Shown here piece by piece: positions 1 to 8,200 of a stretch of 8,916 nt of DNA. Both the position numbers and the translations under genes were made by a program. Source of the DNA: Tepidisphaeraceae bacterium (GTDB lineage Bacteria > Planctomycetota > Phycisphaerae > Tepidisphaerales > Tepidisphaeraceae); assembly GCA_025450555.1 (NCBI GenBank), contig JANWHF010000076.1, forward strand, positions 1 to 8,916. Reading direction: 5' to 3'. Numbering within the stretch: the stretch's first letter is position 1; each line of letters starts with the position of its first letter. The notes under the pieces are model-generated. The model saw nothing but the letters and a program-made list of their open reading frames with translations. It was not told where the DNA came from and searched no databases.

Positions 1-67
1 CCGGGCCTTGATATGACAGCGTCGAATTTCGGATCACAAGCAAACGATAGCTGAGGGCGGCTTTCGG
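1..67. other. Non-coding left edge, downstream of the GntR-type gene
   Basis: These 67 bases lie beyond the stop codon (68-70) of the minus-strand regulator gene. I looked for a GC-rich hairpin followed by a T-run on the minus strand and found none, so no intrinsic terminator is called. No start of another gene can be supported before the window edge. Confidence 0.5.
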
Positions 68-1117
68 TCAAACGGCAATGCCGCCGACGCGAACGTTTGC
101 CAACTCCTGGACCGGAATCGTCGCACCGATCGGCTTGATCGTGCCACGGTCCTGGAACTCGGCGGCCAGCCAAAGCGTGGTCGGCCGGGCCGTCGGTGCT
201 TTGAGAAGTTCGACAACCGAATCAGCAATCTGCCGGCACGAGCAGTAGTATCCGCTGCAAGGCGCCGATCCGTTGTCCATTCCCACTGCTGTGAGCGAGA
301 AATGCTCGGGCACTCGATGCCCCGGGCGATCCAGATGAGCACTGATGCGCGCGGCACATGCCGCAGAATCACAGACCAGGCCCGTAAAACCGTGCTCGAT
401 CAGCGTGGAGATTTCGTCAGCAGTAAATGATTCGATAACGGCGCCGGCTGCGTAGCGATCCGATGCTTTGCGCAACGTATGCGCAATCGTGTTGGTCCCG
501 CGAGGTTCGACGGCTGCCAATCGGCGGTGGCCGGCCAGCATGAGGTCGCGACCCAGCCGTGAAACCGCCAGGACGGCATCAATCATGACCGCGTTCATCG
601 AGTAAACCTGCAATTCGCGATTGACGGCCACGACCGGCGTGCTTCGGACCACCAGGTCACGCAGGAATGACTCTGGCGTAGAGGATGCCAGATCAATCAC
701 AGCCGAGAACTGGTTGAGAAAACTCGGCCGCATATCAACTGCACTATGCGCAGTCTGAATATCGACGTTGGCAGCCTGCAAGGCATCAATCAGCAATCGA
801 TCCTCTTCCCGCGAATCGCACAGAAGCAGCCATCGTCCGGCTGATGTTTGTGAAGGCGCGCTGCCCTTAACGTAGGTGCCCCGGCCAATGCTTCGATCGA
901 GCAAGCCTTCGGCGGCAAGGTCGGTCAGTGCCTTGCTGAGGGTTTTGGCGTTAACGTGAAATCGTTTGGCTAGCGACCTTTCCCCGGGGAGTTTGCCAGC
1001 GAGCTCTCCAGTGTCGATGGCCTGGCGGAGCTTCTCGCGAAGCCGCTGGAATTTGTAACTCATTTCACTCTGCCGCACGCGCGCGTTCGCCGCTGACGTG
1101 GTGTCATATGTGTTCAT
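68..1117 (-). CDS. GntR-type winged-helix regulator with a LacI-like ligand-sensing domain
   Basis: Predicted cytoplasmic DNA-binding repressor or activator that responds to a small ligand, often a sugar in this family. Numbered from the ATG at 1117 (349 aa), residues about 20-85 form a GntR winged helix: a helix around RLREKLRQAI, then LPGERSLAKRF, the recognition helix NAKTLSKALTDLAAEG, and the wing ending in GRGTYV. Residues about 95-325 look like a periplasmic-binding-protein fold as in LacI/GalR proteins, with a VVAVNRE strand, a GHRRLA element and an AVGMDNG element like the usual 'V-G-x-D' loop. The start at 1117 is chosen because CCCCC at 1125-1129 gives a GGGGG ribosome-binding match 7 bases upstream. 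An in-frame ATG at 1147 would add 10 residues but has no such site, and a later ATG at 1063 begins just before the winged helix. It is transcribed divergently from the TPR-glycosyltransferase gene. A Cys cluster (C287, C292, C294) is unusual. The ligand and target genes cannot be read from the sequence. Confidence 0.88.
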   Translation of the reverse strand: MNTYDTTSAANARVRQSEMSYKFQRLREKLRQAIDTGELAGKLPGERSLAKRFHVNAKTLSKALTDLAAEGLLDRSIGRGTYVKGSAPSQTSAGRWLLLCDSREEDRLLIDALQAANVDIQTAHSAVDMRPSFLNQFSAVIDLASSTPESFLRDLVVRSTPVVAVNRELQVYSMNAVMIDAVLAVSRLGRDLMLAGHRRLAAVEPRGTNTIAHTLRKASDRYAAGAVIESFTADEISTLIEHGFTGLVCDSAACAARISAHLDRPGHRVPEHFSLTAVGMDNGSAPCSGYYCSCRQIADSVVELLKAPTARPTTLWLAAEFQDRGTIKPIGATIPVQELANVRVGGIAV

Positions 1118-1172
1118 ATCAAAACCCCCATCACGACCGGCAACCATCGCCGACGGTGATCGGTTTCGAGAA

Positions 1173-1219
1173 AAGGTATGCGATTCCCTTAAGTTCCCTC
1201 AATTAACGTCGGATACCTT
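1173..1219. promoter_or_regulatory. Spaced inverted repeat AAGGTAT...ATACCTT, possible operator
   Basis: AAGGTAT (1173-1179) is exactly repeated in inverse as ATACCTT (1213-1219), with a 40-base spacing between arms. Between them TTCCCT occurs twice (1184-1189 and 1194-1199), exactly 10 bases apart, about one helical turn, flanking the palindrome CTTAAG (1188-1193). It lies 56-102 bases upstream of the regulator's chosen start, a sensible place for its own promoter and autoregulation. The arms are short and could arise by chance; no bound protein is demonstrated. Confidence 0.3.
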
Positions 1220-1283
1220 ACCAATTCTTTTGTCGGCTGGAAGAGGTTGCACAGCCCATTTTATTTGACAACATTTGGATAGT

Positions 1284-1297
1284 TTGAGCGGGCTCAA
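1284..1297. promoter_or_regulatory. 14-base palindrome TTGAGC-GG-GCTCAA, possible operator
   Basis: Two perfect 6-base arms (TTGAGC and GCTCAA) surround a 2-base centre. The size and symmetry fit a dimeric winged-helix or LacI-type DNA-binding protein. It sits 13 bases after the TTGACA at 1265-1270 and about 115 bases before the TPR-glycosyltransferase start, where a repressor could block polymerase. The adjacent divergently transcribed GntR-type regulator is the natural candidate to bind it, but that is inference from position. Confidence 0.35.
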
Positions 1298-1399
1298 TAC
1301 ATGCCGAAGCAGTGCAAACCGGTCCTACCCGAGGCACCTGCCGTAGGAAAAATTGGAACTCCCGGCAATATCATGTGTTAGGATCATATCTTTGATGCG

Positions 1400-1403
1400 A
1401 AGG
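1400..1403 (+). promoter_or_regulatory. Ribosome-binding site deciding the TPR-glycosyltransferase start
   Basis: AAGG lies 8 bases before the ATG at 1412 and 5 bases before the in-frame GTG at 1409. The spacing and the stronger start codon favour ATG 1412, though the two choices differ by only one residue. Confidence 0.5.
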
Positions 1404-1411
1404 CTACAGTG

Positions 1412-3073
1412 ATGACCCATTATGAAGCCGATCAGACCGTGCAGGGTGCCTTCGCACTTATCCGCGCTGGTCGGCCACTGAATGCAGCTCAGTTGTTTCG
1501 GAAAGTGATTGCCCACCACCCGCAACACGCTCATGCACTCAATGGATTGGGAACGATCGCTCTGGCAGCCGGAGAACTTGAGGAAGCTGCTGCCCAGTTT
1601 GCCAGGGCGGCAGCGGCCGACCCTGCCAATCCGGGGTTTCAAATGAATCTGGGCACGGCGCTGATGAAACAGCGCCTGTTCGCAGAAGCCGAGCAGTCCT
1701 ATCGAAAAGCCTTACAACTGGCGCCTGACGATGCCAATGCCCGGAGTAATCTTGCAATTGTTCTTGCACAATTGGGTCGCCTTGACGAAGCGATTGCATC
1801 GGCTCACCAGGCGATCGCAATCAACCCTGGGATGGTTGGCGCCCACACCAACCTTGCCAGCTTTCTGAAACAAAAGGGGCTTTATGCCGAAGCAGTGCAA
1901 GCTTACAAGGCGGGCCTCGATTTAGCACCAAATCATTCCGGCCTGCTTTCGGAATATGCCACGTATCTGGGTCGGGCCGGCCGATTCGAAGAGGCATTGG
2001 AAGCGCATCAGAGGGCAATCCGCCAGGCGCCCTCCTCGTCTCAAGTTTACATGAACCTGGGATTCCTTCTGCAAGGCGAGGTTCGCATGCAGGAGGCGAT
2101 CGATGCCTATCGCAAGGCGACCCAGCTCGCGCCGGGCGATGCATTAGCCCATCTGAATCTGGCGGTCGGACTGCTAATGAACGGGCAATGGGAAGAAGGT
2201 TTGCGCGAATATGAATGGCGGCTCAAATACCGCGATTACTACGCAGCGACATTTGTCCCCAACCGATGGGATGGTTCTGATCCGGCCGGTAAGACTCTTC
2301 TTATCCGCTGCGAACAGGGAATTGGCGACAGCTTCAATTTTATTCGATATGCACAGCCCATCGCGCAGCGCGGCGCCAAAGTGATCGTCGAAGCTCATGC
2401 GCCCTCCGCGCGGTTGATTTCGTCGGCATCGGGAGTGGCACAGGTTTTTGTTCAGGGGGAAACACCGCCGCCCTTCGACTACGAAATCCCGATCGCCAGC
2501 CTCTCGTTGATCGCGCAGGCGCGGCCGGATCGAATCTTTGCGCCCATTCCCTACCTTCGAACCGATGCCGATCGAGTTGAGGCCTGGGCGCAACGTCTCA
2601 AGCAATACGCGGCGAAGCTGAAAGTGGGAATCGTCTGGGCTGGGAGCGAGCAAAATCCGCGGGACGCGAGCCGATCGATGAAGCTCGCTGATTTTGCTCC
2701 GCTGGCCGGCGTCGAAGGCATTCGACTGTTCGCCTTGCAAAAGGGAGTCGCGGCGATGCAGGTTTTTTCAGCTCCGTCCGAAATGAGGATTGTTGATTTT
2801 GCGCCGTTTCTCAACAGCTTCGACGACACTGCTGCAGCGCTGGAGAATCTCGACTTGCTGATCAGCGTTGATACCAGCGTTGCCCATCTGGCCGGCGCGC
2901 TGGGCCGACCGGTCTGGACGCTGTTGGAACGATCACCCGATTGGCGCTGGCTGTTGAATCGTTCGGATACGCCCTGGTATCCAACGATGAAATTGTTCCG
3001 CCAGCCGCGAACGGGAGACTGGGGAGCGGTGATCGGCGAAGTCGAGAAAGAGCTGGCGGAGTTCAAGCGCTGA
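1412..3073 (+). CDS. TPR protein with C-terminal glycosyltransferase-9-like domain
   Basis: A 553-residue protein. Residues about 10-277 are seven or eight tandem tetratricopeptide repeats of about 34 residues, recognisable by the recurrent pattern of small residues and 'A-x-x-x-x-P' ends (for example ALNGLGTIALAAGELEEAAA and AHTNLASFLKQKGLYAEAVQ). Residues about 292-553 resemble a compact GT-B fold of the GT9/heptosyltransferase type: LLIRCEQGIGDSFNFIRY is the N-terminal nucleotide-fold loop, KVGIVWAGS opens the second Rossmann half, and LLISVDTSVAHLAGALGRPVW carries the donor-site signature (D487, T488, H492). Such fusions are common in planctomycetes and proteobacteria and are usually annotated as TPR-containing glycosyltransferases; substrates are mostly unknown. 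No signal peptide or membrane segment is seen, so it is probably cytoplasmic. The transferase part, about 260 residues, is shorter than a full heptosyltransferase of about 320-350, so activity is not assured. Its last 11 bases overlap the 3' end of the opposing kinase gene. Confidence 0.9.
   Translation: MTHYEADQTVQGAFALIRAGRPLNAAQLFRKVIAHHPQHAHALNGLGTIALAAGELEEAAAQFARAAAADPANPGFQMNLGTALMKQRLFAEAEQSYRKALQLAPDDANARSNLAIVLAQLGRLDEAIASAHQAIAINPGMVGAHTNLASFLKQKGLYAEAVQAYKAGLDLAPNHSGLLSEYATYLGRAGRFEEALEAHQRAIRQAPSSSQVYMNLGFLLQGEVRMQEAIDAYRKATQLAPGDALAHLNLAVGLLMNGQWEEGLREYEWRLKYRDYYAATFVPNRWDGSDPAGKTLLIRCEQGIGDSFNFIRYAQPIAQRGAKVIVEAHAPSARLISSASGVAQVFVQGETPPPFDYEIPIASLSLIAQARPDRIFAPIPYLRTDADRVEAWAQRLKQYAAKLKVGIVWAGSEQNPRDASRSMKLADFAPLAGVEGIRLFALQKGVAAMQVFSAPSEMRIVDFAPFLNSFDDTAAALENLDLLISVDTSVAHLAGALGRPVWTLLERSPDWRWLLNRSDTPWYPTMKLFRQPRTGDWGAVIGEVEKELAEFKR
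3063..3073. other. Tail-to-tail overlap of two convergent genes
   Basis: The plus-strand TPR-glycosyltransferase gene ends with TGA at 3071-3073, and the minus-strand kinase gene ends with TGA read from 3065 to 3063. The coding sequences therefore overlap by 11 bases in opposite directions. There is no room for a bidirectional terminator between them, and any 3' untranslated RNA must be antisense to the neighbouring gene. Confidence 0.9.
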
Positions 3074-5201
3074 CGCGCGGCGCTCCCATCGTAGCCACAC
3101 GCGAAACTGCGGCGACGAGATCGGTCGGGGCGACCGGTTTGGCCAGATGCGCCTGGAAACCGGCGGTCAAAGCGCGAAACCGATCTTCCTCACGCGCATA
3201 AGCAGTCAGCGCAATGGCGGGGGTTTGTCCGCCATGGCTGGCGGGAAGTTCGCGCACGAGGCGGATCAGGTCGTAGCCATCCCGCTCCGGCATCGCGATG
3301 TCGCTGAGCAGAATGCTGGGGCGAGTCCGCTCGAACAAATCAAGTGCCTCGCGCACTGAGCCGGCGGCGGTGACATTCGCGCCGGCGCGCTGCAACATGG
3401 TCGAGACAACCTCGCGCGCGTCCGGCTCATCATCCACCAGCAGAACGTGGACGCCATCCAGATCGGACGTAATCGCCGCCGCTTTTGGTGCAGGTTCAAC
3501 GGTCTGAATCTTTCTGGAACGCTGATCGAATGAAGGCTCGACTGGAGCCGGTTCGGCTGCCGGCGCCGGCGTGGCCGTCGGCAAATCGACGATGAATGTC
3601 GCGCCTTTTCCATCCCCCTCGCTGTCGGCAGTGGCCGTTCCGCCGTGGAGTTCGACGATGTGGCGGACGATCGTCAAACCGATACCCAGGCCGCCATGCG
3701 CTCGCGTGCTGGTGCTGTCGGCCTGACGGAAGCGATCGAAGACGTACGGCAGGAATTCACGGGCGATGCCCCTGCCGCTGTCGTGTACCGAGAGCCGAAG
3801 CTGCGATCCTTCGGGCCGCAGCGCGACGTCTACTCGACCATTTTTCCCTGTGAACTTCACCGCGTTCGAGAGCAGATTCCAGACCACCTGCTGGAGCCGG
3901 TCGGCATCGGCGGGAATCAGTTGACCGCCATCGTCAAGGTCCATATGCAGTGAGATGCCTTTGGCGTCGGCCGCGGGGCGAACCGCATCGGCTGCCGCTT
4001 CGATGACCGGAATAAATGCGATGGGCTTAATCGAAAGGCGCAGCTTCCCGGTTGTGATTCTCGAAACATCCAGCAGATCTTCGATTAACTTGGTCTGCGC
4101 GCGGGCATTGCGCTCGATCACTTCAAGGCCGTGGGACACTTCCTCATCAAGACTGTGGGTCGCCAGAAGCTGAGTCCAGCCGAGGATCGCATTCAGCGGC
4201 GTTCGCAATTCATGGGAAAGTGTCGCCAGGAATTCATCCTTGACGCGGTTGGCTTCGCGCTCTTCTGCAAAGAGCGAATTCTCGATCGCGATGGAAGCCA
4301 TCTGCGCAAGCTGGGTCAGAATCGCTTCATCTTCTTCGCTGAATCTGCCGGCTATCTTTTCAGCCAGATAGATCACGCCCAGATTTCGATCTTGCGATCC
4401 GGTCAAAGGAGCGGCAAGCATGCCGCGAATCGGCGGGACTTCCAGGGCGCGGACGATCTGCCAATCGGGATGCGTATGCAGCTCTTCTTCGGTCAATCGC
4501 GTTGCGCGTCGGCTGCGCACGACCTGGGTCTGAGTGCAGTCGTCCAGCCGGAGACGCCGGCCGCGCCAATCGGCATAACGCTCGGAAAAACTGCCGATCG
4601 CCTCGGTCTGTCGCGATCCACCAGGAAGCGAAGGATCAGGCACGTACAGCGTGATGGCCTGATGGCATCCGACGATATCGCGGGCGTGGTCCGCAACGCA
4701 CTGCAACAATCCGTTCAACGAACGACAAGCATTGATGGCAAGCGATGCCGCCGCCAGCTTCTGAAGCTGCGCAGCGCGCTGCTGCTGAAGAATGGCTTGC
4801 CTGCGCACCTGCTCGGTTTTGCTATACAGATCGACAAAGACCGAAACCTTTGAACGCAGCACCTCCGGCATCACCGGCGCGAGGATGTAATCCACCGCTC
4901 CAAGGGAATAACCGCGGGCAAGCTGCATTTCGTCGGCATATGCCGTGATGAAAATGATCGGCGTATCGCGCGTGCTGGGGCGCTGGCGGATGAGCGACGC
5001 CGTCTCAAATCCGTCCATGCCGGGCATATTCACGTCCAGCAGGATGACTGCAAATTCCTGCTGAAGCAGGCAGCGCAGCCCTTCCCGCCCGGAATAGGCG
5101 TGGACCACGTTCTGGTCAAGATCTTCGAGGACGGCTTCAAGGGCTAATACCTTGTCGGGCCGATCGTCGATCACCAAGATTGAAACTTTCTCGCCTGCCA
5201 T
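3063..5201 (-). CDS. Hybrid histidine kinase: receiver-GAF-HisKA-HATPase-receiver
   Basis: A 712-residue soluble sensor kinase with no membrane segment. Numbered from ATG 5201: an N-terminal receiver (about 5-122) has acidic pocket D12/D13, phosphoacceptor D56 and T86, but A108 where the conserved lysine usually stands. A short coiled coil (about 125-150) leads to a GAF domain (about 150-311). HisKA (about 320-385) carries the phosphoacceptor H330 in TLSHELRTPLNA. The HATPase domain (about 429-541) has N442/N446, a G1 box DSGRG (474-478) and a GGLGIGL box near 503. A Pro/Ala-rich linker (about 542-581) leads to a C-terminal receiver (about 585-705) with D590/D591, phosphoacceptor D634, T666 and K688, all canonical. 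ATG 5201 is preferred because the receiver fold begins directly after it; a TTG at 5222 would add 7 residues. Neither start has a clear ribosome-binding site. The gene follows the larger kinase by 54 bases on the same strand, so co-transcription is likely. The GAF ligand is unknown. Confidence 0.92.
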   Translation of the reverse strand: MAGEKVSILVIDDRPDKVLALEAVLEDLDQNVVHAYSGREGLRCLLQQEFAVILLDVNMPGMDGFETASLIRQRPSTRDTPIIFITAYADEMQLARGYSLGAVDYILAPVMPEVLRSKVSVFVDLYSKTEQVRRQAILQQQRAAQLQKLAAASLAINACRSLNGLLQCVADHARDIVGCHQAITLYVPDPSLPGGSRQTEAIGSFSERYADWRGRRLRLDDCTQTQVVRSRRATRLTEEELHTHPDWQIVRALEVPPIRGMLAAPLTGSQDRNLGVIYLAEKIAGRFSEEDEAILTQLAQMASIAIENSLFAEEREANRVKDEFLATLSHELRTPLNAILGWTQLLATHSLDEEVSHGLEVIERNARAQTKLIEDLLDVSRITTGKLRLSIKPIAFIPVIEAAADAVRPAADAKGISLHMDLDDGGQLIPADADRLQQVVWNLLSNAVKFTGKNGRVDVALRPEGSQLRLSVHDSGRGIAREFLPYVFDRFRQADSTSTRAHGGLGIGLTIVRHIVELHGGTATADSEGDGKGATFIVDLPTATPAPAAEPAPVEPSFDQRSRKIQTVEPAPKAAAITSDLDGVHVLLVDDEPDAREVVSTMLQRAGANVTAAGSVREALDLFERTRPSILLSDIAMPERDGYDLIRLVRELPASHGGQTPAIALTAYAREEDRFRALTAGFQAHLAKPVAPTDLVAAVSRVATMGAPRVSA

Positions 5202-5255
5202 GAGCAAAACACGATAACCCAACGCGATCGCAACGAATTTCAGGTTAATGCCACA
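5202..5255 (-). other. Short gap between the two kinase genes
   Basis: Only 54 bases separate the TAA of the upstream kinase (5256-5258) from ATG 5201 of the downstream one. I see no hairpin plus T-run and no convincing promoter. This supports a single transcript carrying both kinases, though it does not prove one. Confidence 0.55.
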
Positions 5256-8200
5256 TTACCGGTATAACCAGACACGCAGCAACCCGAGCAACTGCTCGGT
5301 ATCGACCGGCTTGGCAATATAATCCGAAGCGCCGGCTTCAATGCACTTCTCGCGGTCGCCTTTCATTGCTTTTGCGGTCAACGCAATAATCGGAAGAGTC
5401 CGGAATTTACCGATTTTCCGGATCGCGCGCATCGTATCATATCCATCCATATCCGGCATCATGATATCCATCAGCACCACATCGATGTCCGGCGTCTGCT
5501 GAAGCATCTCGACCGCGCCATTGCCGGTTTCGGCAGAGAAGACCTGCATCTTGAGCGGCTCCAGGATGCTGGTCATCGCAAAAATATTGCGGATGTCGTC
5601 ATCCACCACCAGCACCTTCTTGCCGGCCAGGACCGCGCCGGCGTCGTGCAGGCCTTCAATCATTCGGCGACGCTCGTCGGTCATCCGTGCGACGGGCCGG
5701 TGAAGGAACAGCGACACTTCATCGATCAAGCGTTCCGGTGAACGAACGTCCTTGAGGACCGTCGTTTGCACCAGGCGCTTAATGTGCAATTCTTCTTTGC
5801 GCGCCAGTTCGCGGCGGCTGTAGAAGATGATCGGCAGGTCGCGATGATCGGCTTGCTCGTGAATCTCATCGACCAGATCGAAGCTCTTCATATCCTGAAG
5901 GTCGCAATCCAGCACGATCAGATCGAAGATGCCTTCGTGAATCGCAGATAAGGCTTCGCCTCCCGTCGCGACAGCGCGAATATCGACATCGGCATCTTCA
6001 ATACTGCCGACTGCCTGCGCCCGAGCCGATTCATCCGCCATGACCAGAAGAACCTTGCGTTTGGCGGCATCCAGGAAATTCTTGATCCGGTTGAACGCGC
6101 CATCGAGCGATTCCTTCGTCCGCAGCGGCTTGACCAGAGCGCCCATCGCACCCATCCGCAAGCCCCGCTCGCGCTCTTCTTCGGTGCTGATCAAATGGAC
6201 CGGGATGTGACGCGTGTTCGGATCGTCCTTGAGCCGATCCAGCACGCGCCAGCCATCGATATCCGGCAGATTGATGTCGAGCGTGATCGCATGAGGCCGA
6301 AGTTCGCGGGCGGTGCTGAGGGCCGATGCCCCGCGCGAAGCCACCACCCCCTTGAGCCCGTGCTCGTGCGCCACGTCCAGAAGGAAGCGTGCAAAGTTCA
6401 TGTCGTTTTCGACCACCAGGAGCACGCGATCGCCGGCCTGGATGTCGCCGCTGTCGTCTTCAACATTCGCGATCGATTGGATGCTCTCCTGCGGGCCGCG
6501 CAGCAGGGGCATTTCCGGCGGAGCAACCAGCACCGAAGTTTGCTCGGGCTGCTGCGACTGCAAGCGACGGACATTGCGCGGCATGCTGTAAGACTGCGGC
6601 AGATAGAGCGTAAAGGTGCTTCCAGAGCCCGGCGTGCTGGAGAGGCGAATTTCGCCGCCCAGCAATTTCGCAAGCTCGCGACTGATGGCCAGACCAAGGC
6701 CCGTGCCGCCGTATTTTCGGCTCGTAGAGCCGTCGGCCTGCTGGAAGGCCTCGAAGATGATCTGCTGCTTCTCCGGCGGGATGCCAATGCCGGTGTCGGA
6801 AACGTTGAACGCGATGACCGAGCGTGCCCGATTGAGCGATTCGTTGTCGGGCGACCACCCGGACGAAGCCGGCTCGACGCGAATCGCCACACGACCTTTC
6901 TCGGTGAATTTGAAAGCGTTGGACAACAGGTTCTTGAGAATCTGCTGCAACCGCTTGGCATCGGTGTGCATCGAGCGCGGAAGCGACTCGACCGCCTCCA
7001 CTTCGAAGTCCAGCTTCTTGCTTTCGGCAATGTGCCGAAAAGTGCGATCGACGTAATCGGACAGATCGCGGAAGGTGATATCGCCGATGTCTACGACGAC
7101 CGTGCCCGATTCGATCTTCGACAAGTCGAGAATGTCATTGATGAGGGCCAGCAGGTCGTTACCCGATGAATGGATCGTGCGGGCAAATTCGACCTGGCGG
7201 CCAGACAGGTTGCCTTCGTTGTTTTTGGACAACTGATCGGAAAGGATCAGCAGCGAATTAAGCGGCGTACGCAGCTCGTGGCTCATGTTGGCCAGGAACT
7301 CGCTCTTGTACTTGGAAGTCAGGGCAAGCTGCTTGGCCTTTTCTTCCAGTGCCTGGCGGGCCATTTCCACTTCGTGGTTCTTGCGTTCCACTTCGACGTT
7401 CTGCTCGGCCAGCAGCTTGGCCTTATCTTCCAGCTCGAGGTTGGTCTGCTGAAGCTCTTCCTGCTGGCTCTGAAGCTCGCGAGCCAGCGACTGAGACTGC
7501 TTGAGCAGGTCTTCAGTACGCATGTTGGCTTCGATTGTGTTGAGCACGATGCCGATCGATTCGCAAAGCTGATCGAGGAAGGTTTCGTGCGTCGGGTTGA
7601 ACCGGTCGAAGCTGGCCAGTTCGAGCACGGCCTTGACCTGCCCTTCGAAGACGATGGGCATGACGATGATGTTCAGCGGCGGCGCTTCGCCGAGCCCCGA
7701 GGCGATGCGGATGTAATTGCCCGGCACGTTGGTCAGGAGGATTTTTTCCTTTTCCAGCGCGCACTGGCCGACGAGTCCTTCGCCGAGCTTGTATTTGTTG
7801 TCGATGTTCTTTCGCTCTTTATACGCATAGCTGGCCAGCAGCTTGAGGACCGGTTCCTCGACCACGCTGTTGTCCATCATGTAGAACACGCCATGCTGCG
7901 CGGACACCACGGGAGCCAGTTCAGAGAGAATTAACCGACCCACCGTGAGCAGATCTTTCTGGCCCTGCAGCATTCGGCTGAACTTGGCGAGGTTGGTCTT
8001 GAGCCAGTCCTGTTCCGCGTTCTTCAGGGTCGTGTCCTTCAGATTGCGGATCATCTCGTTGATGTTGTCCTTCAGCGCGGCCACTTCACCCTGAGCGGCC
8101 ACAGAAATGGACCGCGTGAGATCACCCTTGGTGACGGCGGTTGCCACTTCGGCGATGGCGCGCACCTGGGTGGTGAGATTCGCGGCAAGCTGATTGACGT

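Larger units (their letters stand above)
1118..1411. promoter_or_regulatory. Divergent intergenic control region
   Basis: This 294-base stretch separates the regulator (minus) from the TPR-glycosyltransferase gene (plus), so it should carry both promoters. It is visibly more A+T-rich than the flanking genes. TTGACA at 1265-1270 matches a sigma-70 -35 box on the plus strand, but no good -10 box lies 16-18 bases downstream, so I do not call a promoter. Two inverted repeats (listed separately) are the best operator candidates. A 26-codon ATG frame at 1301-1381 lacks a ribosome-binding site and is not called as a gene. Confidence 0.5.

Noticed and set aside
1..67. Intrinsic terminator for the regulator gene
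   Set aside because: No GC-rich stem followed by a T-run could be found on the minus strand.
1265..1300. Sigma-70 promoter built on TTGACA at 1265-1270
   Set aside because: The best -10-like hexamer (CAATAC, 1295-1300) is 24 bases away, too far; nothing suitable lies at 16-18 bases.
1301..1381. 26-codon ATG frame upstream of the TPR gene, possible leader peptide
   Set aside because: No ribosome-binding site and no leader-like composition; it ends 30 bases before the real gene with no attenuator hairpin seen.
2174..2740. 188-codon minus-strand frame inside the TPR-glycosyltransferase gene
   Set aside because: The plus strand encodes clear TPR and GT9-like motifs; the reverse frame has no recognisable domain and no ribosome-binding site.
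4131..4853. 240-codon open frame on the plus strand opposite the smaller kinase
   Set aside because: It is the same codon-aligned antisense effect, over conserved HisKA and GAF coding sequence.
6195..7934. Long open frames on the plus strand opposite the large kinase (324 and 254 codons)
   Set aside because: They are codon-aligned antisense of the kinase gene. Stops in this frame arise only where the kinase uses TTA, CTA or TCA codons, which are rare in a GC-rich gene. The translations show no recognisable domain, while the minus strand has full kinase domains.
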